This document shows positions 39,475-48,082 of a DNA stretch of 64,000 bases, piece after piece. Origin of the DNA: Candidatus Nomurabacteria bacterium (GTDB lineage Bacteria; Patescibacteria; Paceibacteria; UBA9973); NCBI GenBank assembly GCA_026396015.1, contig JAPLXP010000003.1:41550-105549 (forward strand). The letters are read 5' to 3'. The notes below the pieces were generated by a model. It did not search any database. It saw nothing but the letters and a program-made list of their open reading frames with translations, and had not been told where the DNA came from. Position 1 is the first letter of the stretch; every line of letters begins with the position of its first letter. The position numbers were made by a program, and so were the translations under genes.

Positions 39475-40257
39475 ATGAAAAAAATATTAATTGTTTTATT
39501 AGTCCTGCTTGTTTTTTGTAGTCTTTTTTATTTTTTAAAAAATAATTCTATTAATATATTAGATAAACCTTCTCCTCAAATAGAGAATATTAAAACTCAA
39601 GCAAGCGAGACAACAAAAACCGAGAATAATATTCAAACAAATCCTAATATTTTACAAGCTGGGTCAATTAGACTTATAGAACCATTTGATGGTGAAAAGT
39701 TAATCTCTGGTTCTAAAATCAGTGTGCAGTATGAGATATTAGGACCTATAAAATTTGGGTCTATTTTAATATCAAAGGATTGTAATCATACAATAAATTT
39801 ACAAGAAAATATTGGAAAACATTCATTTGATTGCACTTTACCAAAAACAATTGGCAATTTAAAGATTGGAATTCAAGAAATGATATATTCACCAAAGGTA
39901 GAAAGTAAAGAGGCGAATGGAAATTTAACTTTAATTGAATCAAATGATTTATCAGTTAAGGATATCTTATATTACCCTGAACAAATTTTTATGGATGCAA
40001 CACCTAAAAAACAAAATGATGGGTACGTGTCATTTAAAGTACTTTATAGTGATGGAACAAAAAACGAAGTTGATACCTCGTTGTTCGATATTCATATTAA
40101 AGATGAATCAGTTGCTTCAATTTTTGGGAAGTCAAATGGAGGGATTGTCAGCTTGGATGGAAAAAAAGAGGGTCAAACTCAAATGATTGTTAATTATAAA
40201 GGTATCAATAAAATTATTCCAATTGAAGTTTATCCTCACGACGATTCTTTACAATAG
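39475..40257 (+). CDS. Membrane-anchored hypothetical protein with Ig-like end
   Basis: 260 residues. A signal-anchor helix (ILIVLLVLLVFCSLFYFL, residues 4-21) precedes a Thr/Asn/Gln-rich linker, a beta-rich domain with a single pair of Cys (SKDCNHTINL and HSFDCTLP), and a C-terminal segment that looks like a bacterial Ig-like (Big) domain: VASIFGKSNGGIVSLDGKKEG and IVNYKGINKIIPIEVYP. It is exported or surface-exposed. A TATAAT box (39462-39467) lies seven bases before the start. It is one of the genes inserted between rplE and rpsN. Confidence 0.65.
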   Translation: MKKILIVLLVLLVFCSLFYFLKNNSINILDKPSPQIENIKTQASETTKTENNIQTNPNILQAGSIRLIEPFDGEKLISGSKISVQYEILGPIKFGSILISKDCNHTINLQENIGKHSFDCTLPKTIGNLKIGIQEMIYSPKVESKEANGNLTLIESNDLSVKDILYYPEQIFMDATPKKQNDGYVSFKVLYSDGTKNEVDTSLFDIHIKDESVASIFGKSNGGIVSLDGKKEGQTQMIVNYKGINKIIPIEVYPHDDSLQ

Positions 40258-40280
40258 TTCTATTTATAAATCTAAAAAAT

Positions 40281-40535
40281 ATGAATGAAATAAAACCATT
40301 AGTGAATAATCCCAATATCAATAAACTCAAAACACCAACTTTAGCTATCATCCTACTTAGTAGTGGAATAGTATGTTTTGGTTTATTCTTTTTTCTATTA
40401 ATGTACTCATGTAAAGGGGATGATTTTGTTTGTGGAATAGGTTTATTCATTAAAGGCATGGTAATAATACTACCTGCTTCACTAGTACTATTGATTTGGG
40501 GGTTGATTGAGCTTCATAAATTTTTCAAGAAATAA
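40281..40535 (+). CDS. Small two-helix membrane protein
   Basis: 84 residues with two hydrophobic helices (LAIILLSSGIVCFGLFFFLLMYS, about residues 21-43, and MVIILPASLVLLIWGLIEL, about 60-78) joined by a Cys-containing loop (CKGDDFVCGIG). No family is recognised. Its last codons (HKFFKK) and the following bases match the rplE 3'-end repeat, as if the repeat had fused to the gene end. Confidence 0.55.
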   Translation: MNEIKPLVNNPNINKLKTPTLAIILLSSGIVCFGLFFFLLMYSCKGDDFVCGIGLFIKGMVIILPASLVLLIWGLIELHKFFKK

Positions 40536-40574
40536 TCTCGTTTCCATAAAAATCCCTCAATGAGGGGTTTTTTG
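40522..40574 (+). repeat. rplE 3'-end repeat, third partial copy
   Basis: TTCAAGAAATAATCT, then CGTTTCCATAAAAATCCCTCA and GAGGGGTTTTTTG (in pieces), matches the end of rplE and its terminator with a few substitutions. Confidence 0.75.
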
Positions 40575-40620
40575 TACGTGTGTGATAAAATTATGATAGA
40601 TTTTTATTAACTTATATTTT

Positions 40621-41847
40621 ATGCAATCAAATATTTTTAAAAGATTTTTTGTTTTGATTCTGATCTTCCTGATTCCTATCTCCAATGCTTTTGCTCGTGG
40701 CGGCGGGGGAGGGTCTGGCGGCGGGGGCTCTGGTAGTGGTAGTTCTGGTGGAGGGTCTTTACTCCAGCCAGCTGTTGCTTTGATGGTCTTCATTACTATT
40801 ACAATAGTAGGTGTTTATAATAGGAATAAGAAACTTAAACAAACAAAATCATTATTGGAAAAGGCCGTATCTTCAGACCCAGCCTGGGGCGAGGCTGGAA
40901 TAAAACAAATAGCGTCAGATACCTTTAATAAATTCCAAAAAGATTGGAGTGATTTTAATTGTGATGGTATGAAGTCTTATTTGACTGAGAGTTTCTATCA
41001 GAGGGTGTCTTTGGAATTGAACGTCTTAAAAAATCAAAAAAGACAAAATCTCATGTCAGATGTGTATTTGGGTAGTGTGGTTGTTTGGAATTTAAAAGAT
41101 AACGAAGGGGTAAATAGTGATTCTGTAACACTTGAAATGTCTGCTTCTGCAAAGGACCAGCTTGTAGACCTTGAATGCAATAAAGTTTTGTATACTGATA
41201 GTGAACCCTTTATCGAATATTGGACTTTTGTGAGGGTCAACAGTGGGTGGAAATTGAATTTGATAGAGCAAGCCACAGAAGATAGGGCTATGAGAGAGGA
41301 TTCTATTGCAGATTTTGCAGAACGTAACAAATTCTTTTATGATGCTGACTTTGGTTGGCTCATGATGCCTTTGAATGGAGTCGTATTCAGAAAGGGGAAT
41401 CTGACTGTGTCAGATATAAATAATCATGTCATTGGTTCATTCAAGGATAAAATCGTTGAATTTTATACATTCATTCCAAACCCACAGTCATTTTCTAAAA
41501 AGAACTATATTGTCGCTCAGGCCATACTGCCAATAAAATACAAGGATATTCTGGTTAGAAGGAAGAGAATGTTGTTCAACCTTAGTCCACGTGGACTAAG
41601 GAGGGTCAGGACAGAGAGCAACGATTTTGACCGCAAATTCTGCCTCTGGGCGCATCCTCAGGATCAGATTAATTCATTCGAGCTATTAACTCCTGATTTT
41701 ATGGTCAAGATTTATGATCTGCCGTTTGAGTTGAATATCGAGATAGTAGACAATATCCTGTATTTCTATGCTGAATCTAGGAAGGATATAGATTACGACG
41801 TTATGCTCGATCTCCTGGGTAGAGCATTTGACGATATGGAAAGATAA
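40621..41847 (+). CDS. Tim44-like domain membrane protein
   Basis: 408 residues. A signal peptide (1-26, ending NAFA), a Gly/Ser-rich stretch (about 27-46), a membrane helix (VALMVFITITIVGVY, about 51-66), a Tim44-like domain (IKQIASDTFNKFQKDWSDFN to EYWTFVRVNSGWKLNLIEQA, about residues 85-215), and a C-terminal domain of about 170 residues with WLMMPLNGVVFR and NLSPRGLRRVR. Related proteins are found in many bacteria as membrane-associated proteins of uncertain role. It may be the last inserted gene before rpsN. Confidence 0.75.
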   Translation: MQSNIFKRFFVLILIFLIPISNAFARGGGGGSGGGGSGSGSSGGGSLLQPAVALMVFITITIVGVYNRNKKLKQTKSLLEKAVSSDPAWGEAGIKQIASDTFNKFQKDWSDFNCDGMKSYLTESFYQRVSLELNVLKNQKRQNLMSDVYLGSVVVWNLKDNEGVNSDSVTLEMSASAKDQLVDLECNKVLYTDSEPFIEYWTFVRVNSGWKLNLIEQATEDRAMREDSIADFAERNKFFYDADFGWLMMPLNGVVFRKGNLTVSDINNHVIGSFKDKIVEFYTFIPNPQSFSKKNYIVAQAILPIKYKDILVRRKRMLFNLSPRGLRRVRTESNDFDRKFCLWAHPQDQINSFELLTPDFMVKIYDLPFELNIEIVDNILYFYAESRKDIDYDVMLDLLGRAFDDMER

Positions 41848-41848
41848 T

Positions 41849-41872
41849 AAAGTCCCCGAAAGGGGCTTTTAT
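41849..41872 (+). terminator. Terminator after the Tim44-like gene
   Basis: AAGTCCCC-GAAA-GGGGCTTTT, followed by ATTATTG and T-rich sequence. Confidence 0.75.
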
Positions 41873-41886
41873 TATTGTTTTTGCAT

Positions 41887-42047
41887 TTGACATTATCCTA
41901 CCTATCTGATAGGATAGGGGGACGTGATTGATGGATCCGTTCTTCTCCTTAAGAGATAATAATACTTTTAAGAAAAGGAATGAGATATCGCAATCATATC
42001 CCTAGGGTATATCCCTCGGGTCAGTTTTATTAAAGATAAATTATAAT
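41887..42047 (+). promoter_or_regulatory. Promoter and long leader of the rpsN-secY operon
   Basis: TTGACA (41887-41892), 17-base spacer, TAGGAT (41910-41915). The spacer holds TTATCCTA/TAGGATA, a possible operator. A leader of about 125 bases follows with CTTCTCCTTAA/TTTAAGAAAAG and GGGTATATCCC-type pairings, unusually long for this genome. Because inserted genes cut rpsN off from rplE, this promoter drives the distal spc operon; r-protein feedback on the leader is possible but not shown. Confidence 0.6.
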
Positions 42048-42233
42048 ATGGCAAAAACATCAGTTATAGCAAGACATTTAAAGAAGAGTAAGTTTACATC
42101 TCGAGAAACAAATCGTTGTTTTCGTTGTGGTCGTGGACATGCATTTATGAGAGATTTCGGTCTATGTCGTATCTGTTTCCGTGAACTAGCTAATGAAGGT
42201 ATGCTACCAGGTGTTCGTAAGTCTTCTTGGTAA
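42048..42233 (+). CDS. rpsN: Ribosomal protein S14, zinc-binding type
   Basis: 61 residues, the short type Z S14. The zinc site CFRCGRGHAFMRDFGLCRICF holds two Cys-x-x-Cys pairs (around residues 24-43, quoted as motif). N-terminal KTSVIARHLKKSKF and C-terminal ANEGMLPGVRKSSW are standard. It opens the distal spc operon. Confidence 0.96.
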   Translation: MAKTSVIARHLKKSKFTSRETNRCFRCGRGHAFMRDFGLCRICFRELANEGMLPGVRKSSW

Positions 42234-42262
42234 TCTCAAAATAAACTTTTAACTAAAAATAT

Positions 42263-42649
42263 ATGGATCAAATAGCAAACATGGTAAATATGGTAAAGAA
42301 TGCAAACCGCGTAGAGCGCGAGTCTGTGACTGTTCCATATTCAAAATTAAAGCAATCAATAGCAGATGCACTAGTAGCAGAAGGGTACCTAAAGAAGGCT
42401 ACAAAGAAGATGCAAAAAGGATTCCCTACACTAGAACTAGAATTGGTATATGTAGATGGATCACCAAAAGTTACAGGAGTAGAACGTGTTTCAAAGTCAT
42501 CATGTCGTGTTTACAAGGGTGTAAAGGAAATCCGCTCTGTTCGTCATGGTTTTGGATCAATGTTTCTTTCAACACCAAAAGGTATCTTAACAGACAAGCA
42601 AGCTCGTAAAGAGATGGTCGGAGGCGAAGTATTATTTAAAATCTGGTAA
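42263..42649 (+). CDS. rpsH: Ribosomal protein S8
   Basis: 128 residues. IANMVNMVKNANRVERESV, VPYSKLKQSIADALVAEGYL, SSCRVYKGVKEIRSVRHGFG and STPKGILTDKQARKEMVGGE are typical. S8 is the spc autoregulator in E. coli. Confidence 0.96.
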   Translation: MDQIANMVNMVKNANRVERESVTVPYSKLKQSIADALVAEGYLKKATKKMQKGFPTLELELVYVDGSPKVTGVERVSKSSCRVYKGVKEIRSVRHGFGSMFLSTPKGILTDKQARKEMVGGEVLFKIW

Positions 42650-42658
42650 TAACATTTT

Positions 42659-43195
42659 ATGTCACGTATAGGAAAACAAATAATAAATATCCCCGCAGGA
42701 ACTGAGGTAAAGCAGACAGGTACTAGCATGTCTATAAAAGGACCAAAAGGAACACTCGTACGAGATTTCCCTGGTACTGTTGCTATAAACATCAACGGCG
42801 CAGAGATAACTCTCACTCCAAAGAATGAAAACGACAAGACAGAGCGCTCTCTATGGGGTACTTATGCTTCTCATATCAAGAATATGGTAGCAGGAGTAAA
42901 TACAGGATACACAAAGAAATTGATCCTAGAAGGAGTTGGATTCAAGTCAGAAGTAGCAGGCAAGGTATTAAAGCTTGCTCTTGGTTTTTCACACCCAGTA
43001 AACGTTGATATCCCAGAAGGTCTTACAGTCACAGCAGAAAAGAACATTGTTACAGTTACAGGTATCGATAAGGAGCTCGTTGGTCAATGGACAGCAGGTG
43101 TTCGCTCATTGAAAAAGCCAGAACCATACAAGGGTAAAGGTTTCCGTTACGATACTGAAGTTATTCGTCGTAAGCAAGGTAAGAAAGCTGCATAA
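42659..43195 (+). CDS. rplF: Ribosomal protein L6
   Basis: 178 residues. SRIGKQIINIPAGTEVKQTG, ERSLWGTYASHIKNMVAGV, GYTKKLILEGVGFKSEVAGK and PEPYKGKGFRYDTEVIRRKQGK match both L6 domains. Confidence 0.97.
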   Translation: MSRIGKQIINIPAGTEVKQTGTSMSIKGPKGTLVRDFPGTVAININGAEITLTPKNENDKTERSLWGTYASHIKNMVAGVNTGYTKKLILEGVGFKSEVAGKVLKLALGFSHPVNVDIPEGLTVTAEKNIVTVTGIDKELVGQWTAGVRSLKKPEPYKGKGFRYDTEVIRRKQGKKAA

Positions 43196-43200
43196 AATAT

Positions 43201-43542
43201 ATGAACAAGAAACAAGAAAAAAGAATAAGATTAAAGAAAAAGATTCGTGCAAAGATTGGTGTTGGTTCTTCTCGCCCTCGTCTTTCAGTGTTTCGTTCAA
43301 ATGCATTTATCTATGCTCAGGTTATTGATGATACAAAGGGTATAACACTCGCTTCTTCTTCAGACATAAAAGTAACATCTGGCACAAAATCAGAACGTGC
43401 TGCCGCAGTAGGTGCAGAAGTTGCAAAGCTAGCTATCGCAAAAGGAATCAAAGAAGTAGTTTTTGATCGTAATGGATTTAAATATACAGGTCGCGTAAAA
43501 GCATTAGCTGATGGGGCTCGCTCCGGTGGCTTGCAATTCTAA
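43201..43542 (+). CDS. rplR: Ribosomal protein L18
   Basis: 113 residues. SSRPRLSVFRSNAFIYAQVI, AAAVGAEVAKLAIAKGIKEV and VFDRNGFKYTGRVKALADGAR identify L18, a 5S rRNA-binding protein. Confidence 0.96.
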   Translation: MNKKQEKRIRLKKKIRAKIGVGSSRPRLSVFRSNAFIYAQVIDDTKGITLASSSDIKVTSGTKSERAAAVGAEVAKLAIAKGIKEVVFDRNGFKYTGRVKALADGARSGGLQF

Positions 43543-43551
43543 TAAATTTTT

Positions 43552-44184
43552 ATGGATACAAATAACAAACCAAAACCAAATACAGCTACACCTACAAGTA
43601 CAAGACCTCGCTACGGAACACGTCCAGCAGGAACAGGAGCAAGACCAGGTACAGGTGGAACTGGTGACAGAAAGCCTCGTGCATTCTTTGAGAGACCAAA
43701 ACCAGAATTTGATCAGAAAATGGTTTCTATCCGTCGCGTTACTCGTGTGGTATCAGGTGGACGTCGTATGACATTCGCTGTAGCACTAGCTATCGGTGAC
43801 AAGAAGGGTTCAATCGGACTAGGAACAGGTAAGGGTGCTGACACAGCAGTTGCAATAGCAAAGGCTCTACGTGCAGCAAAGAAAAGTATGTTCAAGATTG
43901 CTCTTACAAAAGAAATGTCTATCGCTCATGAGACAGCTGCAAAATTTGGAAGTTCAAAGGTTGCAATCATGCCAAACAAGGGTAAGGGACTAGTTGCAGG
44001 TAGTACAGTTCGTGATATGCTAGTTCTAGCAGGAGTCAAGAATGTAACTGCAAAATTGCACTCTGGAAGTAAAAACAAACTAAACAATGCTCGTGCTGCC
44101 TACGATGCTCTCGCATCAGTAAAAGCAAGAAAGGTTGTAGCAAAGAAAGAAGCAGAAGTAGTAGAAGCTGTAGAAGCAAAATAA
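43552..44184 (+). CDS. rpsE: Ribosomal protein S5 with Pro/Thr/Gly-rich extension
   Basis: 210 residues; the S5 core starts near residue 55 (FDQKMVSIRRVTRVVSGGRR). The fold continues with GDKKGSIGLGTGKGADTAVA and VAGSTVRDMLVLAGVKNVTA. The first 50 residues are a low-complexity Asn/Pro/Thr/Gly/Arg extension (TRPRYGTRPAGTGARPGTGG), and a short acidic tail closes the protein. It is followed 14 bases later by rplO, so the L30 gene that normally stands between them is missing. Confidence 0.96.
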   Translation: MDTNNKPKPNTATPTSTRPRYGTRPAGTGARPGTGGTGDRKPRAFFERPKPEFDQKMVSIRRVTRVVSGGRRMTFAVALAIGDKKGSIGLGTGKGADTAVAIAKALRAAKKSMFKIALTKEMSIAHETAAKFGSSKVAIMPNKGKGLVAGSTVRDMLVLAGVKNVTAKLHSGSKNKLNNARAAYDALASVKARKVVAKKEAEVVEAVEAK

Positions 44185-44198
44185 TCTAAAATAATTTT

Positions 44199-44627
44199 AT
44201 GCAATTAAACGAATTAAAAAGAAATAATCCAAATAGAAAAGCTCGTCAAGTTGGACGCGGAGGTATTCGTGGTAAACAAGCTGGACGTGGAGGCAAGGGT
44301 CAGACAGCTCGTGCAGGTAACAAGCGCCGCCCTCAAATTCGTGATATCATAAAGAAGCTTCCAAAGCTCCGTGGTTACCGATTCAAGTCTACAGTTTTGA
44401 AGCCAAACGTTGTAAACGTGTCAGCATTGAATGTATTCGAAGCTGGTACAGTTGTGACTCCTACATCTCTATTTGCAAGTAAGCTAATCCGTAAATCTCA
44501 TGGAAAGCTTCCAAAGGTAAAGATCCTAGGAACAGGTGAGTTGACTACAAAGATAAATGTTGAAGGTTGTATCGTTTCTGAAACTGCCGCAGCAAAAATT
44601 AAACAAGTTGGAGGAACTATCAAATAA
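44199..44627 (+). CDS. rplO: Ribosomal protein L15
   Basis: 142 residues. LKRNNPNRKARQVGRGGIRG, KQAGRGGKGQTARAGNKRRP and the C-terminal KVKILGTGELTTKINVEGC, with SETAAAKIKQVGGTI after it, are standard for L15. Confidence 0.96.
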   Translation: MQLNELKRNNPNRKARQVGRGGIRGKQAGRGGKGQTARAGNKRRPQIRDIIKKLPKLRGYRFKSTVLKPNVVNVSALNVFEAGTVVTPTSLFASKLIRKSHGKLPKVKILGTGELTTKINVEGCIVSETAAAKIKQVGGTIK

Positions 44628-44634
44628 TAACTAA

Positions 44635-45906
44635 ATGGAAAAGTTTTTACACAAACTAAAGATAGTATTCACCGACCGCGCGCTGCGAAAGCGTGTCTTG
44701 TTTGTTCTTGCACTACTAGTAGTGTTCAGACTATTGGCTGCTATTCCAATTCCTGGAGTAGATGCTATGAAGCTACAAGCTTTTTTGAATAACAATCAAT
44801 TTCTAGGAGTACTGAATGTATTCTCTGGTGGGGGATTGTCACACCTTTCATTGATCATGCTTGGGGTAGGACCATACATTACTTCATCTATCATCATGCA
44901 GCTTTTGACTATCATGTCACCTCGTATCAAGGCTATGTATCAGGAGGATGGTGAGATCGGACGTAAAAAGTTCAATCGCATCAGTCGTTTTGTTACTATC
45001 CCTCTTGCTATAATCCAAGCTATCACATTTATAATGCTTCTTTCAAAGCAAGGAGTACTAGGTGATATCACACTATTTGCAAAGATCGCAAACATCTCAC
45101 TAGTTGTCGCTGGTTCAATGCTGCTTATGTGGCTCGGTGAATTAGTTTCAGAATTTGGTATTGGTAATGGTGTATCATTGATCATCTTTGCTGGTATCGT
45201 AGCTAATCTTCCAAAAGAAATTAGTCAATTCATGTTTACTTTTGATGCTGCTAGTATTCCACTTTACATACTATTTCTACTTGTTGGAATCTTGATCATC
45301 ATCGGTGTAGTAGTAGTTACAGAGGCAGAGCGCCCAATTCCAGTTACTTATGCTCGTCAGATTCGTGGTGGTGCTACTTCAGGTGGTACATCTACATACA
45401 TACCTCTACGAGTGAACCAGTCAGGTGTTATTCCAATAATCTTTGCATTGTCTATATTGCTATTCCCTCAGATTGCAGGAACATTCCTCTCTACAATGGC
45501 AAATCACACACTAACAACTATCGGTGCTGGACTGCTATGGTTCGTACAAAATGTATGGCTATACTCACTTGTATACTTTATATTCGTATTCCTATTTACA
45601 TATTTCTATACAGCTGTGACATTTGATCCAAATCAGCTCGCAGAGAACCTACAAAAGAATGGTGCATTCATCCCAGGTATTCGTCCAGGTATCGCTACTC
45701 GTGACTATATCGCAAAGGTATTGAATCGTATCACCTTGATGGGTGCTATATTCCTCGGAGTTATCGCTGTTCTTCCATTGATAATGAAAGCAATCACAGG
45801 TATTACTTCATTCGCATTGGGTGGTACTGCGTTGTTGATCGTTGTTTCAGTAGTGCTTGATATTATTAAAAAAGTTGAAGCCGAACTCTCCATGAGAGAG
45901 TACTAA
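44635..45906 (+). CDS. secY: Preprotein translocase subunit SecY
   Basis: 423 residues with ten predicted membrane helices, the channel of the Sec system. RVLFVLALLVVFRLLAAIPIPGVD, GVGPYITSSIIMQLLTIMSP, GIGNGVSLIIFAGIVANLP and NPNQLAENLQKNG-type NQLAENLQKNGAFIPGIRPG (in pieces) are hallmark segments. It ends the spc operon; a terminator follows, then adk. Confidence 0.97.
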   Translation: MEKFLHKLKIVFTDRALRKRVLFVLALLVVFRLLAAIPIPGVDAMKLQAFLNNNQFLGVLNVFSGGGLSHLSLIMLGVGPYITSSIIMQLLTIMSPRIKAMYQEDGEIGRKKFNRISRFVTIPLAIIQAITFIMLLSKQGVLGDITLFAKIANISLVVAGSMLLMWLGELVSEFGIGNGVSLIIFAGIVANLPKEISQFMFTFDAASIPLYILFLLVGILIIIGVVVVTEAERPIPVTYARQIRGGATSGGTSTYIPLRVNQSGVIPIIFALSILLFPQIAGTFLSTMANHTLTTIGAGLLWFVQNVWLYSLVYFIFVFLFTYFYTAVTFDPNQLAENLQKNGAFIPGIRPGIATRDYIAKVLNRITLMGAIFLGVIAVLPLIMKAITGITSFALGGTALLIVVSVVLDIIKKVEAELSMREY

Positions 45907-45934
45907 AATCCCTCATTTAATTGAGGGATTTTTT
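45905..45934 (+). terminator. secY terminator
   Basis: AAAATCCCTCA and TGAGGGATTTTTT form a stem overlapping the secY stop. It resembles the terminators after rplE and its repeats. Confidence 0.88.
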
Positions 45935-45950
45935 GTGGTATATTAAAATT

Positions 45951-46541
45951 ATGAAAACTTATACATTTGTATTTTTTGGAATAGCTGGATCTGGAAAGGG
46001 AACTCAAGGTGCCTTGTTGGAAAAATTTTTGAAAGAGGGTAAATTGACTGAAGATATAATATATATAGCTCCAGGTGCAGAATACCGCAAATTGGTAGAC
46101 AATGGTGGTTATACTGGTCAGATTATAAAGAGAACTTCAGAGAAGGGTTTCCTTCAGCCAGATTTCCTAACTACTAGTCTATTCACAAATATACTTATCT
46201 CAAATATGACAGCAAATATGTCTTTTATCGCTGATGGATACCCTAGGACAATTTCACAATCAGAGAGTTTTGAAAAGGCAATGAATTTTTACGAAAGATC
46301 AGATATTCATGTTATCTATATAGAAGTAAGTAAGGAGGAGGCTGTAAAGCGTATGAAAGTCCGTGCTCGTGCTGATGATACTGATGAGGGTATAGAGACT
46401 CGTTTTGATGAATATGTTAAGAATGTACTGCCTTCTATGAAATACTTTGAAGGTAAACCAGGATATACTCTGCATACAATAAATGGCGAACAGACTGTAG
46501 ATCAGGTTCACGCAGATATTATTAAGACATTAGGAATGTAA
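45951..46541 (+). CDS. adk: Adenylate kinase-family nucleotide kinase
   Basis: 196 residues from the ATG at 45951. The P-loop FFGIAGSGKGTQ (residues 7-18), NMP-binding region (PGAEYRKLVDNGGYTGQII), DGYPRTISQSESFE, and the lid/arginine region RADDTDEGIETRFDEY are visible. The lid is of the short type without zinc Cys. It converts AMP and ATP to ADP. An upstream in-frame extension overlaps the terminator and is rejected. adk after secY is the normal order. A TATATT-like box lies just before the start. Confidence 0.92.
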   Translation: MKTYTFVFFGIAGSGKGTQGALLEKFLKEGKLTEDIIYIAPGAEYRKLVDNGGYTGQIIKRTSEKGFLQPDFLTTSLFTNILISNMTANMSFIADGYPRTISQSESFEKAMNFYERSDIHVIYIEVSKEEAVKRMKVRARADDTDEGIETRFDEYVKNVLPSMKYFEGKPGYTLHTINGEQTVDQVHADIIKTLGM

Positions 46542-46545
46542 TCTG

Positions 46546-47241
46546 ATGGATTCTGTAAATAAACAAAAAAGAATTGTAATATCATTGGGTGGTTCATTAA
46601 TCGTACCCAATCAGATAGATATAGATTTTATATCTTCTTTTGTTCATTTGATTAATGAATATACATCTTCTGGTTTTAAATTTATTGTTATTACTGGGGG
46701 TGGACATATCTGTCGCAATTATAATAATGCGATAAAGGTGATAGTAGAGCCGACAAATGAAGACCTAGACTGGATGGGAATTGCAGCTACAAGATTGAAT
46801 GCTGAATTTATTCGTATTGCTTTTGATGGACTAGCATATGAAAAGATAATGCTTGATCCAGACGAGCTCCCCGATACAGATAAATCTGTGATAGTAGGAG
46901 GTGGATGGCAGACTGGTAACAGTAGTGATCTAGCAGCAGTACACATAGCTCGTGCATCTGACGCAGGCAAGGTCATCAATCTTTCAAATATTGATTTTGT
47001 TTATGATAAAGATCCAAAGAAACATGACGATGCAAAACCTATAGAGAGCACTTCATGGGCAGAATTCAGATCAATCCTTCCTAAGGAATGGGATCCAGGT
47101 CTAAACTCTCCATTTGATCCGATAGCAGCACAAGAATCAGAATCATTAGGATTAGAAGTTGTAATCATGAATGGAAAGAATATAGATAATTTGAGAAAGT
47201 ATTTAAACGGAGAAGTATTTACGGGTACAGTAATAAAATAA
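46546..47241 (+). CDS. pyrH: UMP kinase-like amino acid kinase family protein
   Basis: 231 residues of the amino acid kinase fold. RIVISLGGSLIVP holds the phosphate-binding loop, FIVITGGGHICRNY the second Gly motif, and VIVGGGWQTGNSSDLAAVHIA the UMP/ATP site segment; NLSNIDFVYDKDPKKHDDAK is the usual YTADPK-like part. The pattern is nearer the short archaeal-type UMP kinases than to E. coli PyrH. It starts four bases after adk, which supports a nucleotide-kinase role; placement between adk and map is unusual. Confidence 0.8.
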   Translation: MDSVNKQKRIVISLGGSLIVPNQIDIDFISSFVHLINEYTSSGFKFIVITGGGHICRNYNNAIKVIVEPTNEDLDWMGIAATRLNAEFIRIAFDGLAYEKIMLDPDELPDTDKSVIVGGGWQTGNSSDLAAVHIARASDAGKVINLSNIDFVYDKDPKKHDDAKPIESTSWAEFRSILPKEWDPGLNSPFDPIAAQESESLGLEVVIMNGKNIDNLRKYLNGEVFTGTVIK

Positions 47242-47247
47242 AAATAT

Positions 47248-48015
47248 ATGGCAATAATAATAAAAACACCAGAAGAAATAGAGATACTACGCGAAGGTGG
47301 TAAGATCCTAGCAGAGATATTGGCAAAGGTGGCAGAAAAAGTAAAACCAGGTATTTCTACCTGGGAGCTTGATCAATATGCATACAAATTAATCCGTGAA
47401 CAAGATGGTGATCCAGCTTTCTTAGACTACCGCCCAGAAGGGCATCAGAAGCCTTATCCAGCATCACTCTGCTCATCTGTGAATAGTGAGATTGTGCACG
47501 GTATACCAAAGCGTGGAATCATTCTAAAAGAAGGGGATATTATCTCTATAGACCTAGGTATCAAGCACAAGGGCCTATTTACTGACCATGCGATGACTGT
47601 AGGCGTAGGTACAATATCTAAGAGAGATCAGGCTCTGATGGACGATACTCGTGAGGCACTAGAGATTGGTATCTGGGCTGCTCGTGGAGGTGCTACGACA
47701 GGTGACATCGGTCATGCTATCGAATCATTCGTACACAAGCGCTATGGTATCGTACGTGAGCTCTCAGGGCACGGCGTAGGCAAGAAGATTCACGAAGATC
47801 CATATATCCCAAACTATGGTAAGGCTGGCCGCGGTGCCAAGCTCGTACCAGGTATGGTAGTAGCGATCGAGCCGATGCTGACTCAAGGTAATCCAAATAT
47901 CTATGTAGCGGACGACGGATACACAGTAAAGACTATAGATGGTGGACGTGCTGCACACTTTGAACACACAATCCTCATCACCGAAGGCGACGCAGAAATT
48001 CTAACTAAAATATAA
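47248..48015 (+). CDS. map: Methionine aminopeptidase, type I
   Basis: 255 residues. It removes the initiator Met cotranslationally. The metal ligands are in ISIDLGIKHKGLFTDHAMTV (two Asp), ELSGHGVGKKIHEDPYIPNY (His), MVVAIEPMLT (Glu) and HFEHTILITEGD (Glu). YPASLCSSVNSEIVHGIP is typical. The short form without an N-terminal extension fits type Ia. A terminator overlaps the end. Confidence 0.96.
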   Translation: MAIIIKTPEEIEILREGGKILAEILAKVAEKVKPGISTWELDQYAYKLIREQDGDPAFLDYRPEGHQKPYPASLCSSVNSEIVHGIPKRGIILKEGDIISIDLGIKHKGLFTDHAMTVGVGTISKRDQALMDDTREALEIGIWAARGGATTGDIGHAIESFVHKRYGIVRELSGHGVGKKIHEDPYIPNYGKAGRGAKLVPGMVVAIEPMLTQGNPNIYVADDGYTVKTIDGGRAAHFEHTILITEGDAEILTKI

Positions 48016-48018
48016 AAC

Positions 48019-48050
48019 AAAAAAACATCACGACACCGTGATGTTTTTTT
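48019..48050 (+). terminator. map terminator
   Basis: A-tract, CATCACG-ACAC-CGTGATG, T-tract; the T-tract runs straight into the repeated promoter at 48051. Confidence 0.88.
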
Positions 48051-48076
48051 GTTACCCAATCTGTTAATGATATAAT
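48051..48076 (+). repeat. Repeated promoter module, copy 1
   Basis: GTTACCCAATCTGTTAATGA followed by TATAAT. One base differs from the copies at 48904 and 50262. A T-tract of a terminator precedes it, as at the other two copies. Confidence 0.8.
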
Positions 48077-48082
48077 TTAAAT

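Noticed and set aside
43511..43771. Gln-rich plus-strand frame
   Set aside because: A shifted reading of the rpsE extension repeats.
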